Below, one piece after another: positions 7,648-14,371 of a stretch of DNA of 15,338 bases. This DNA comes from Thermoflexus sp042408365 (GTDB taxonomy: Bacteria; Chloroflexota; Anaerolineae; Thermoflexales; Thermoflexaceae): NCBI RefSeq assembly GCF_042408365.1, contig NZ_JBHOQJ010000128.1, positions 1 through 15,338 of the forward strand, in the 5' to 3' direction. How positions within the stretch are numbered: the first letter of the stretch is position 1; every line of letters starts with the position of its first letter. Position numbers and translations under genes: made by a program. The notes below the pieces were generated by a model. It made no database searches. It was not told the origin of the DNA and saw only the letters and a list, made by a program, of their open reading frames with translations.

Positions 7648-7680
7648 TCCGGGCCGGGCGGCTTCACCGCCCGGCCCGGA
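7648..7680. terminator. Strong hairpin between convergent genes (likely bidirectional terminator)
   Basis: Perfect 14-bp arms, TCCGGGCCGGGCGG (7648-7661) and its complement (7667-7680), enclose a 5-base loop. It lies between the stop of the response regulator gene (7601) and the stop of mltG (7695, minus strand). Neither side has a run of T, so if it terminates it does so by stem strength alone. Confidence 0.7.
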
Positions 7681-7694
7681 TCTCCCCTCCCTAC

Positions 7695-8846
7695 TCACTG
7701 ACAGCGGCTGAAATTCCTCAGGTGCTCCTCCTGCGTGCGGGCGAACCAGTGGCTGCCGTCTTTTTTGATGCAATCGGCCATAAAGTAAAGATAATCGGTC
7801 TCCGTCGGGTGAAGCACGGCTTCAATGGAGGCCAAGCCAGGATTGGCGATGGGCCCCGGCGGCAGCCCGGGATAGCGATAGGTGTTATAGGGGGAATCCA
7901 CCTGGAGATCGTCCAAGGTGAGAGGGCTCTTCCACCACGTCTTCTGCTCTGGCTGGTAACCCAGCGCGTACTGAACCGTCGGGTCCGCATCCAGCTTCAT
8001 CCCGACCGCCAGTCGGTTAAGGTAGACGCTGGCGATCAGCGGGCGCTCCTCGGGGCGCACGGCCTCCCGCTCCACGATGGAGGCGAGGGTGACGACCTGA
8101 TGAAGGGAAAGCCCCCGGGCCCGAGCGCTGGCGATCTTCTCCGGCGTCACCTTGTGCCCGAAGTTCTCCAGCATACGTCGGATCATCTCCTCGGCCGTCG
8201 CATCCCGGGCCAGTTGATACGTATCGGGGAAGAGATAGCCCTCCAGGGACGCCCCGGGCGGGAGATCCGCCAGGAAGGGAAACGCAGACCGCCAGCGCGC
8301 GCCATCGCGGGCGGCCTCCAAGACCGCCTGGGCGGAAAGATGGGTCTGGGCGGCGATCACCTCCGCCACCTCCTCGAGGCGCAACCCCTCGCGGATGCGC
8401 ACCGTCCATTCCGCCTTGCGGCCGGAGCGGAGGGCCTCGACGATCTGCGGAATGGTCATCGTTTTGTTCAGCGTGTATTCCCCTGCCTCGATCTCCCGAT
8501 CCAGCCGGTGATAGCGCACGTAGGCCCGGAACAGAAGGGCATCGCGGATCAAGCCTACCTCTTGCAATGCCTCAGCGACCTCCATCACGGACTGGCCTGG
8601 GCGGATCACGAAGGCGACCGGAGTAGGATCACTGCCTGCGGGTTGTTCCAAATCGCCCCGGCGGAGGAAGAGATACAGCCCCAGTCCCCAGTCTACCGGC
8701 GATCCGGAGAGCGCTGGGCTGGATGAGGAGATGGATCGGTTCAATCGTGGGAGGAGGGCAGCGCCGGTGGCGCCGCAGAAGAAGAGGACCACTCCGATGG
8801 CGAGCAGCCAGCGCCAGGTTGACCGGCGAGCGCGCTTTCGAGCCAT
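7695..8846 (-). CDS. mltG: Endolytic murein transglycosylase MltG (YceG family)
   Basis: This 383-residue protein is of the YceG/MltG family, which cleaves nascent glycan strands of peptidoglycan at the outer face of the inner membrane. A basic N-terminus is followed by one membrane anchor (about 12-32). A LysM-like domain spans about 77-143 (FVIRPGQSVMEVAEAL, then AGEYTL). The catalytic domain has LEGYLFPDTYQL (201-212), ASIVEREA with probable catalytic Glu259, LDADPTVQYALG (285-296) and SPYNTYRYPGLPPGPIANPG (318-337). All are family hallmarks. I chose ATG 8846 because AGGTGA lies 5 bases upstream; a GTG three codons earlier (8855) is possible. Adjacency to ruvX is common in bacteria. Codon use matches the neighbours. 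Confidence 0.96.
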   Translation of the reverse strand: MARKRARRSTWRWLLAIGVVLFFCGATGAALLPRLNRSISSSSPALSGSPVDWGLGLYLFLRRGDLEQPAGSDPTPVAFVIRPGQSVMEVAEALQEVGLIRDALLFRAYVRYHRLDREIEAGEYTLNKTMTIPQIVEALRSGRKAEWTVRIREGLRLEEVAEVIAAQTHLSAQAVLEAARDGARWRSAFPFLADLPPGASLEGYLFPDTYQLARDATAEEMIRRMLENFGHKVTPEKIASARARGLSLHQVVTLASIVEREAVRPEERPLIASVYLNRLAVGMKLDADPTVQYALGYQPEQKTWWKSPLTLDDLQVDSPYNTYRYPGLPPGPIANPGLASIEAVLHPTETDYLYFMADCIKKDGSHWFARTQEEHLRNFSRCQ

Positions 8847-9008
8847 TGAGTTCACCTGACCGGAGTCGTGGAGTTTAATCAGAGCGTATTTTATTATGCA
8901 CCATCCTTCATTCTTCCGGCCCCCTCTCTCTGTTGCGCTTTCGCTCCTCCCTTTGCGGCCATCCAGGCCGCGGGAAGGGGGGACAATGAAAGCGTCGACC
9001 CAAAATTT
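8847..9008. other. Intergenic gap between ruvX and mltG with a long imperfect hairpin
   Basis: CGCTTTC (8936-8942) pairs with GAAAGCG (8988-8994), and inside that GCGGCC (8955-8960) pairs with GGCCGC (8966-8971) around ATCCA. The purine/pyrimidine-rich stretches between can largely pair with bulges. No U-run follows in the minus direction. On the minus strand CATAAT (8894-8899 region) resembles a -10 box for mltG, but I see no good -35. Confidence 0.4.
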
Positions 9009-9461
9009 TTATAAAGAGTCGCTCCCATCGGGATCCCTAACCGTCGGCTCCGGAACTGTCCGTTGCGCTTCCAGGTAATCCTGGAGGATCACCGCGGCGG
9101 CCTCCGCGTCGATGGGCTCCCGACGGCGCTGTCCCCGCATCGCCCGGTAAGCTTCCGCGGTGACGGTGGACAAGCGCTCGTCCCAGAGGACAACGGGAAC
9201 CGGCAGGCGGCGCGCCAGGGCTTCGGCTTCCCGGCGAACCCAGCGGGCCTGGGGCCCCTCCTCTCCGGAAAGGCTGCGCGGGAATCCCACCACCACCCGC
9301 TCCACCTCGTATTCGGCGATCAGACGAAGGAGGGACTCGACCACCGCACGGCGGGAGGCGCGGGGCAGGATTGTCAGGGGGCGGGCAATGGTCCGGGTCG
9401 GATCGCTGATCGCCACGCCGATGCGTTTCGCTCCTAAATCCAACGCCATCACCCGTCCCAT
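9009..9461 (-). CDS. ruvX: RuvX/YqgF-family Holliday junction resolvase-like protein
   Basis: This 150-residue protein has the RNase H-like fold signature of the YqgF family, linked to Holliday junction resolution and 16S rRNA 5'-end processing. The start MGRVMALDLGAKRIGVAISD contains Asp8. VVVGFPRSLSGEEG (57-70), DERLST (Glu95, residues 94-99) and DAEAAAVILQDYL (Asp118) follow, giving the expected acidic triad. I chose ATG 9461, which shares one base with the ruvB stop (TGATG); a TTG one codon earlier is possible. GGAG lies upstream within ruvB. The coupling with ruvB fits a DNA-repair operon. Length is normal for the family. Confidence 0.94.
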   Translation of the reverse strand: MGRVMALDLGAKRIGVAISDPTRTIARPLTILPRASRRAVVESLLRLIAEYEVERVVVGFPRSLSGEEGPQARWVRREAEALARRLPVPVVLWDERLSTVTAEAYRAMRGQRRREPIDAEAAAVILQDYLEAQRTVPEPTVRDPDGSDSL

Positions 9462-10537
9462 CAAGCGGACTCCAGGGGCAGCGGAGGTTGGCTCGCCTCA
9501 CCGGGGTAGGGGAGGCCTAAGTGCTCATACGCGCGGCGGGTGAGCACCCGGCCGCGCGGGGTGCGATCGAGGAAGCCCAGCTGCAGGAGATAGGGTTCCA
9601 CTACATCCATGATCGTATCCGGCTCCTCCGAGAGGGCCGCCGCCAGGGTCTCCAACCCAACCGGCCCGCCTCCAAACTTCTCCGCGAGGGTGCGCATCAG
9701 CCGACGGTCCAGCTCGTCCAATCCCAAAGGGTCTACGTCCATCAGCTGGAGGGCCTCCGCCGCGACCGGCGCGGTGATGACCCCGTCGGCACGGACCTGG
9801 GCGTAATCCCGCACCCGGCGCAGCAGGCGGACGGCCACGCGGGGCGTGCCGCGGGCCCGACGGGCGATCTCCTGAACGCCCCCCTCCTCAATCTCGACCC
9901 CCAACACCCGCGCGGCGCGGCGGACAATGGTCTCCATCGCCGGCAGGTCGTAGAAATCCAAGCGGAAGATGGCCCCGAAGCGGGCCCGAAGCGGGGCGGT
10001 GAGCAGGGCCAGGCGGGTCGTGGCGCCGATCACGGTGAAGCGGGGGAGGCTCAGACGGATGCTGCGGGCCGCCGGCCCCTTCCCGATCACGATGTCCAAG
10101 GCGAAGTCCTCCATCGCCGGATAAAGTACCTCCTCCACCGTGCGAGGGAGGCGATGGATCTCGTCGATGAACAGGATCTCGCCCGCCCGCAGGTTGGTGA
10201 GGATCGCCGCCAGGTCCCCCGCCCGCTCGATGGCCGGGCCGGAGGTGATGCGGATGGGCACCCCCATCTCGTTCGCGATGACGGTGGCCAGGGTGGTCTT
10301 GCCCAGGCCGGGTGGGCCGTAGAAGAGGAGATGATCCAGTGGCTCGCCGCGGGCCCGCGCGGCCTCAATCAGGATGCGCAGGTTCTCCTTCACCCGTTCC
10401 TGGCCGATGAACTCCTCCAGCCGCTGCGGCCGCAGCGCCATCTCGATGGCCTGCTCCTCCGGCCGCCGGTAAGGTGAGATCATCCGTTCCGGCGTTTCAG
10501 ATCCCGCCGAAGGATCCCCCGCGGGTTGAACATCCAT
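9461..10537 (-). CDS. ruvB: Holliday junction branch migration helicase subunit RuvB
   Basis: This AAA+ ATPase is the motor that, with RuvA, drives branch migration of Holliday junctions. Counting from ATG 10537 (358 residues), Walker A is GPPGLGKT (74-81), Walker B is LFIDEIH (122-128) and sensor 1 is GATTR (171-175). The arginine-finger region APLRARFG (181-188) follows, then the small lid domain and a winged-helix DNA-binding domain near the C-terminus (GRVLTRRAYEHLG, 329-341). RuvB is usually 330-350 residues. The frame stays open to a GTG at 10615 (384 residues), and ATG 10483 would give 340. The start is therefore uncertain; I took the ATG preceded by AAGAGG, although the spacing is short. 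ruvA and ruvC are not in the window. Confidence 0.96.
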   Translation of the reverse strand: MDVQPAGDPSAGSETPERMISPYRRPEEQAIEMALRPQRLEEFIGQERVKENLRILIEAARARGEPLDHLLFYGPPGLGKTTLATVIANEMGVPIRITSGPAIERAGDLAAILTNLRAGEILFIDEIHRLPRTVEEVLYPAMEDFALDIVIGKGPAARSIRLSLPRFTVIGATTRLALLTAPLRARFGAIFRLDFYDLPAMETIVRRAARVLGVEIEEGGVQEIARRARGTPRVAVRLLRRVRDYAQVRADGVITAPVAAEALQLMDVDPLGLDELDRRLMRTLAEKFGGGPVGLETLAAALSEEPDTIMDVVEPYLLQLGFLDRTPRGRVLTRRAYEHLGLPYPGEASQPPLPLESA

Positions 10538-10641
10538 TGCCTCTTTTCGACGCTTCACCGCTTTCGCCCCCACCGTCCCATCCGGAATTGCACGCGCTGC
10601 CGAGAAGTTTTCCACTCAGAACGCTCTTGACACCCTGCGAT

Positions 10642-10667
10642 CGTTGTGAAGCATGCGCGTTACAACG
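10642..10667. promoter_or_regulatory. Inverted repeat CGTTGT-N14-ACAACG upstream of ruvB
   Basis: Perfect 6-bp arms spaced 14 bases apart lie about 105 bases upstream of the chosen ruvB ATG, or 27 bases upstream of the GTG at 10615. The size suits a dimeric repressor site. Whether it is an SOS (LexA) operator in this lineage cannot be told from the sequence. Confidence 0.25.
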
Positions 10668-10759
10668 CCCGCGCCTGGCCTGCTTGTTGCCATCCTTTCA
10701 GAAAGCTCTGCGTCTGAAATCTCCCAACGGGGTGGCCACCAAACTCTCTGGAACTTCTC

Positions 10760-10790
10760 TTGATCGTACGATCCCCATATGGATTATACT
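10760..10790 (+). promoter_or_regulatory. Candidate promoter with overlapping palindrome GATCGTACGATC
   Basis: TTGATC (10760-10765) and TATACT (10785-10790) resemble -35 and -10 boxes, with a long 19-base spacer. A perfect 12-bp palindrome, GATCGTACGATC, occupies 10762-10773, on the -35 box and the spacer, where a repressor could block polymerase. It would drive the membrane protein gene at 10935 with a leader of about 140 bases. Confidence 0.35.
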
Positions 10791-10934
10791 TCCTGTATCC
10801 CTGCCCGGGACTTGAGGACGGGGGGATTGGGAAAGGTTCTTTTCTCATCTCCGGAAGCGGGTCCGATCAAGGGGAACAGGCGCTTTGATATAACCCCCGG
10901 CGCGGGTCCCATTCCGACTGGAGGGGCGCGGCAG

Positions 10935-12440
10935 ATGAGAGGGATCCAGGGGCTTGATGTTTGCTCCGGGGCCTTGAAATCCCTAACCCCAGCTCGGTTG
11001 CTCGCCCTCACCGTGCTCGTGGGGATCTTCGTCTTCGTTAGCACCCATCCCATCCGCCCCCACGACTTTTGGTGGCATCTCGCCGCGGGCCGCGAGATCG
11101 CGCGGACCGGACGGATTCCGGAGGTGGATACGTTCTCGTTCACGCGGGCAGGGGCCCCCTACCCTTCTTATTCGATGTTCTGGTTGGCGGAGCTCCTCTT
11201 CTACGGGCTTTACACCTTGGGCGGCCCCGCCCTCGTTGTGTTCGTCCACAGTGGGATCATCACCACCGCCTACAGCTTGATCCTATGGGGGGCATGGGAG
11301 GCTTCCGGGCCCCGGGCGGCGGCGCTCGGCGTGCTGCTCGCGGCCGCGCTGGGGATCGACGATTGGAACGTGCGGCCCCAGACCTTCGCCTTCCTCAGCG
11401 GCGCCCTTTTCCTTCGAGGGCTGATGGGGTTAGAGCGCTCCCGGCGCTGGCTATGGGCCTTTCCGTTGGGGATGACCCTGTGGGTGAACACCCATGGCTC
11501 CTTCCCCATCGGGCTGGCGCTAGTGGGCCTGGCGCTCGTGGGCAAGCTCTTGGAGGGATGGCGACAAGGAGGCCCCCTTCCCCCCACAATGCTCCGCCGT
11601 TACGGCCTTGCCTTCCTCCTCGCCGCGGCGTGTGTGGGGCTGAACCCCCGCGGGTTCGGCGTGTGGGATTATGTGCTCACGATGGCCCGCCATCCGGTGA
11701 TCCAGACGCTGGTCCCCGAGTGGGCCCCGCCAGGGCTGAGCCGTCCAGGGATTCTGTTTTATGCAGGATTGGGGCTCACGGGGATCTTGCTGGCGCTGGC
11801 CCCACGGCACCTGACGGCCGATCGCGTCCTGATCGTGGCCGCGTTCGTCCTGTTGGGGATGAAGACCTCGCGGGGGATTGTATGGTTCGGGATGGTGGCG
11901 GCCCCGGCGGTGGCAGCTCAGATCCAAGCCCTCTGGCCGGAGCGTCCGGGGCGGCCGGGGATCCCCGCGCTGAATGCGCTCCTCCTCGGCGTGTTAGGCG
12001 GGGTCGCCTTAGCGGCCCTGCCGTGGTTCAAGGCGTGGTGGCCGTTGCCGGCGGCGAAAGCCGGGCTGATCTCCGCCGAAACGCCTAGGGCGGCGACGGA
12101 GTTCCTGCTTCGAGAGCGGCCGCGAGGCCCCCTGTTTCACGCGCTGTCTTTCGGAAGCTATCTGATCTGGGCGGCCCAGCCGGACTATCCGGTGTTTGTG
12201 GACACGCGGCTGGAGCTCTACCCGATGGCGATCTGGGAGGATTACTTGGCGATCAGCACGGCGGCCCCAGATTGGGAGATCCGGTTGGCGCGTTATGGGG
12301 TATGCTCCATGATGTTGAGCCCAACGGAACAGCCCGCCCTGCTGGAAGCGGTCCGGCGATCGCCCCGCTGGGAGCAGATCTATCAGGATGAGGCGGCCTC
12401 GATTTGGATCAGGAAAGGGAATTCATGTAGCGAGAGATGA
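10935..12440 (+). CDS. Polytopic membrane protein, GT-C glycosyltransferase-like (function unassigned)
   Basis: This 501-residue protein starts at ATG 10935, 8 bases after GGAGGGG; the frame is open further upstream but with no ribosome site. It has about ten hydrophobic segments (about 20-38, 83-118, 125-140, 148-164, 172-205, 223-237, 272-289, 297-333, 343-366). The first outer loop carries HDFWWHLAAGREI (43-55) and PEVDTFSFT (62-70), followed later by RPQTFAFL (147-154) and WVNTHGSF (183-190). A soluble C-terminal part follows, with FGSYLIW (406-412) and VFVDTRLELYP (420-430). I know this layout from a family of uncharacterised bacterial membrane proteins that resemble lipid-linked-sugar (GT-C) transferases. 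The acidic residues of the first loop are the likely active-site candidates. Substrate and reaction are unknown. Confidence 0.85.
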   Translation: MRGIQGLDVCSGALKSLTPARLLALTVLVGIFVFVSTHPIRPHDFWWHLAAGREIARTGRIPEVDTFSFTRAGAPYPSYSMFWLAELLFYGLYTLGGPALVVFVHSGIITTAYSLILWGAWEASGPRAAALGVLLAAALGIDDWNVRPQTFAFLSGALFLRGLMGLERSRRWLWAFPLGMTLWVNTHGSFPIGLALVGLALVGKLLEGWRQGGPLPPTMLRRYGLAFLLAAACVGLNPRGFGVWDYVLTMARHPVIQTLVPEWAPPGLSRPGILFYAGLGLTGILLALAPRHLTADRVLIVAAFVLLGMKTSRGIVWFGMVAAPAVAAQIQALWPERPGRPGIPALNALLLGVLGGVALAALPWFKAWWPLPAAKAGLISAETPRAATEFLLRERPRGPLFHALSFGSYLIWAAQPDYPVFVDTRLELYPMAIWEDYLAISTAAPDWEIRLARYGVCSMMLSPTEQPALLEAVRRSPRWEQIYQDEAASIWIRKGNSCSER

Positions 12441-12494
12441 CAAGGGGTGGAATAAGGACAGGACCATTACAATGAAGGGGAACAGCCATTCGAA

Positions 12495-13709
12495 ATGTTC
12501 CCCTGGAGGCCGATGGTGGTGCGGGTTCCACGCCTGGTGTTATTCCTGATCAGCTTCGCCGCGCTGATCTATGTCACCGAACGATTGTGGCAGCTGTTCA
12601 GCCTGTTCGCTGATCTGGTTCGCATGCTGGCCCTGGCCTGGTTGCTGGCCTACGTGCTCTATCCCCTCGTCGCCTGGCTGGACCGTGGACTACTCCCCGA
12701 ACCATGGCTGGAGAGTCTGAGCCGTCGAGGGCTGCCCTCTTGGCTCCATCGCCTCAGCCGCTTTCGCATCCCCTATGCCGTGGGCGCCACGCTGGTGTAC
12801 ACGGGCTTGCTGGCTGCACTGCTCCTGGGCCTGATGCTGGAGATGCCCCTCCTGGTTTCACAGGCCCTGGAATTGGCTGCCCTGCTATCCCCTCAACTCC
12901 AGAAGGTGCCTGAGCTTCTGGTGGCGATCCAGCGCGACCTCGCCGCACGCCTGAACGTCCCCATGGAATCCCTGGCGATCCTTCCCTCCCGCGAGGCATG
13001 GCAGGATCTGGCCCGGATGGGGGCCAGCTGGTTTTTCCCCATCCTCGTGGAAACCGCGCGACGGGTTGGGGAAGGACTGGTGGAATTCCTGCTGATCCTG
13101 GCGCTGAGTTACTACACGATGTTGGATTGGCGGAATCTTTCTCGGCAGATCCTCTCCATGATCCCGCCGGCCTATCACAATGAGATTCGCACCACAGTGG
13201 AGATTTTAGATCGCACCTTCGGAGGGTTCCTTCGGGGACAGTTGTTCATTGCCCTGACCAACGGGCTGGTCACCTTCTTGGTGATGTTGGCTTTCCGAGC
13301 CCCCTCCGCGGGCTTGATCGCCCTGGTCTCCGCACTGATCATCCTGGTCCCTATCGTCGGGGCGCCCATCGCCCTTTGGGCCCCCCCGCTCACCCTCTGG
13401 CTCCGCGGAGAGTGGAGCGCCGGGCTCTGGATGTGGGGGATCCTGCTGATCTATCAGCAGATCCTCTTTCACTTCCTGGTCCCCCGCATGCTGGGGGAGA
13501 TGACCGGATTGCCACCCTTGCTCACGCTGGTCGCTGTCCTCGTCGGAGTGCGCCTCTTCGGCTTCTGGGGGTTCGTTTTCGCCATCCCGGTTGCTGGCGC
13601 CGCATACAGCTTGGCTTTCTTGCTGCTGACTCCGCGGAGCTCCCCTATTCAGGCGCCGGAGCCGTCAGTGGGATCACCGTCCACCGATCCAAGTGAAGAT
13701 CATAAATGA
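12495..13709 (+). CDS. AI-2E/PerM-family transporter
   Basis: This 404-residue membrane protein belongs to the AI-2E transporter (PerM/YdiK/TqsA) family, whose members export small molecules or exchange ions. About eight hydrophobic segments are arranged as in the family: two N-terminal helices (about 12-60), a pair around 95-120, an amphipathic middle region, then a C-terminal helix bundle. Diagnostic stretches are GGFLRGQLFIALTNG (243-257), LVPIVGAPIA (284-293), and PRMLGEMTGLPPLLTL (330-345) followed by GFWGF. The ATG at 12495 has a purine run (AAGGGG) 14 bases away. ATG 12513 or GTG 12516, just after TGGAGG, may be the true start. It begins 55 bases after the previous gene. The hydrophilic Pro/Ser tail (about 381-404) is encoded opposite the end of the minus-strand gene at 13645. 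Substrate unknown. Confidence 0.92.
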   Translation: MFPWRPMVVRVPRLVLFLISFAALIYVTERLWQLFSLFADLVRMLALAWLLAYVLYPLVAWLDRGLLPEPWLESLSRRGLPSWLHRLSRFRIPYAVGATLVYTGLLAALLLGLMLEMPLLVSQALELAALLSPQLQKVPELLVAIQRDLAARLNVPMESLAILPSREAWQDLARMGASWFFPILVETARRVGEGLVEFLLILALSYYTMLDWRNLSRQILSMIPPAYHNEIRTTVEILDRTFGGFLRGQLFIALTNGLVTFLVMLAFRAPSAGLIALVSALIILVPIVGAPIALWAPPLTLWLRGEWSAGLWMWGILLIYQQILFHFLVPRMLGEMTGLPPLLTLVAVLVGVRLFGFWGFVFAIPVAGAAYSLAFLLLTPRSSPIQAPEPSVGSPSTDPSEDHK

Positions 13710-13872
13710 GATCGAAGGTCATGCCATCGATGGTGCGCACCCGAAATCCCAAAGTCTCGGGGGTCCGCCAGCGCCGGAGGATCTCCGTCACGGATTTCTC
13801 CGTCCCTTCCCATTCGAACGATTCCGGACGTTCCGGATAAGTGGATCCGGCGTAGCAGCGCACTCTCGCCAT
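13645..13872 (-). CDS. Small conserved hypothetical protein (CYAG-type, 75 residues)
   Basis: This 75-residue protein begins MARVRCYAG, has the core PERPESFEWEG, ILRRWRTPET and FRVRTIDGMTFDLIYD, and ends LDRWTVIPL. The pattern (Cys-Tyr-Ala-Gly near the start, a pleated middle, an RW in the centre, and a final DxW) matches a family of roughly 70-residue uncharacterised bacterial proteins that I know from Chloroflexota and other lineages. It looks like a small beta-rich soluble domain. I chose ATG 13872 because family members begin there and GAGG/GGAG lies upstream; the frame is open to 13932. Its last 65 bases, including the stop, overlap the end of the AI-2E gene on the other strand. No function is known to me. 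Confidence 0.75.
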   Translation of the reverse strand: MARVRCYAGSTYPERPESFEWEGTEKSVTEILRRWRTPETLGFRVRTIDGMTFDLIYDLHLDRWTVIPLTAPAPE

Positions 13873-14170
13873 GCTCCACCTCGACCACGATCTTGGCGGC
13901 CTCGTGGGCCGCTCAGTGGAACGGATGCTCATTAAAAAATCAACTCCCCCATGGGGGTGGGGCCTCCCGCTTCTCTCACGGCGTATTCTCAGCGTGGAAG
14001 GCCCAGACTAATTTGTTAAATTTCACAAGCATCCGACTACCGCATTTAATTAAGGATAGGTGGTGGAAAGGCGAATGGCCTCCCCCCTTGAAGATCTCTA
14101 AAATCGAGGTGGACAAAGTATTATTGCTTCTTCTACTGGGAGCTATGCGATTGAGTTCTTCGTGGCGTTT

Positions 14171-14207
14171 GTGGGGAGCTGAGCACCTAAGACATCCAGC
14201 TCCCCAC
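14171..14207. repeat. Perfect 11-bp inverted repeat, 15-base loop
   Basis: GTGGGGAGCTG (14171-14181) and CAGCTCCCCAC (14197-14207) are exact complements. No U-run follows on either side. It sits about 60 bases from the larger hairpin at 14269-14312, suggesting both belong to one palindromic element. Confidence 0.65.
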
Positions 14208-14268
14208 CCAGTATCCGCGATCCCCCCTTCCCATGCCCCTTTGGGCCGTGGGGAGGGAGGCGAAAAAT

Positions 14269-14312
14269 TTTTCCGGGGCTGGGTCGGGGGCCTTCGGCCC
14301 AGCCCCGGAAAA
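14269..14312. repeat. Perfect 15-bp inverted repeat upstream of the lipoprotein gene
   Basis: TTTTCCGGGGCTGGG (14269-14283) pairs exactly with CCCAGCCCCGGAAAA (14298-14312). The 14-base loop itself overlaps a smaller hairpin, GGGCC-TTC-GGCCC. The block is flanked on the left by AAAAATTTTT (14263-14272). On the minus strand the stem is followed by A5T5, so it could weakly terminate minus-strand transcription. Equally it could be a dispersed extragenic palindrome. Confidence 0.65.
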
Positions 14313-14371
14313 CCCCAAATTTAAAAATGCACTGCCAACACGCGAAAAAGCACTCGGGGAAGGAGCCGCCG

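Larger units (their letters stand above)
13873..14371. other. About 500 bases without a convincing gene, partly AT-rich, with several perfect inverted repeats
   Basis: Base composition changes at about 13930-14170. AT-rich stretches, including the octamer TTAATTAA (14046-14053), stand out against GC-rich surroundings. Inverted repeats seen are CCCCCATGGGGG (13946-13957), an 11-bp pair at 14171-14207, and a 15-bp pair at 14269-14312. Plus-strand frames across it are interrupted or lack ribosome sites. Frames of 80-143 codons here look like translations of the repeats. It probably contains the promoters of the minus-strand gene at 13645-13872 and of the lipoprotein at 14372, and perhaps a decayed insertion. 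Confidence 0.6.

Noticed and set aside
7722..8726. Plus-strand frame of 334 codons
   Set aside because: It is antisense to mltG; the mltG reading has catalytic and fold motifs, while this one has none.
9521..10477. Plus-strand frame of 318 codons
   Set aside because: It is antisense to ruvB, whose Walker motifs are unmistakable.
11069..12088. Plus-strand frame of 339 codons inside the membrane protein gene
   Set aside because: It is a shifted frame of the same strand, very rich in Gly, Arg, Pro and Ala. The other frame has hydrophobic segments and a proper ribosome site.
13893..14324. Plus-strand frame of 143 codons with a Leu-rich stretch
   Set aside because: It has no ribosome site, runs through the inverted repeats, and its C-terminal part is simply the translated hairpin.
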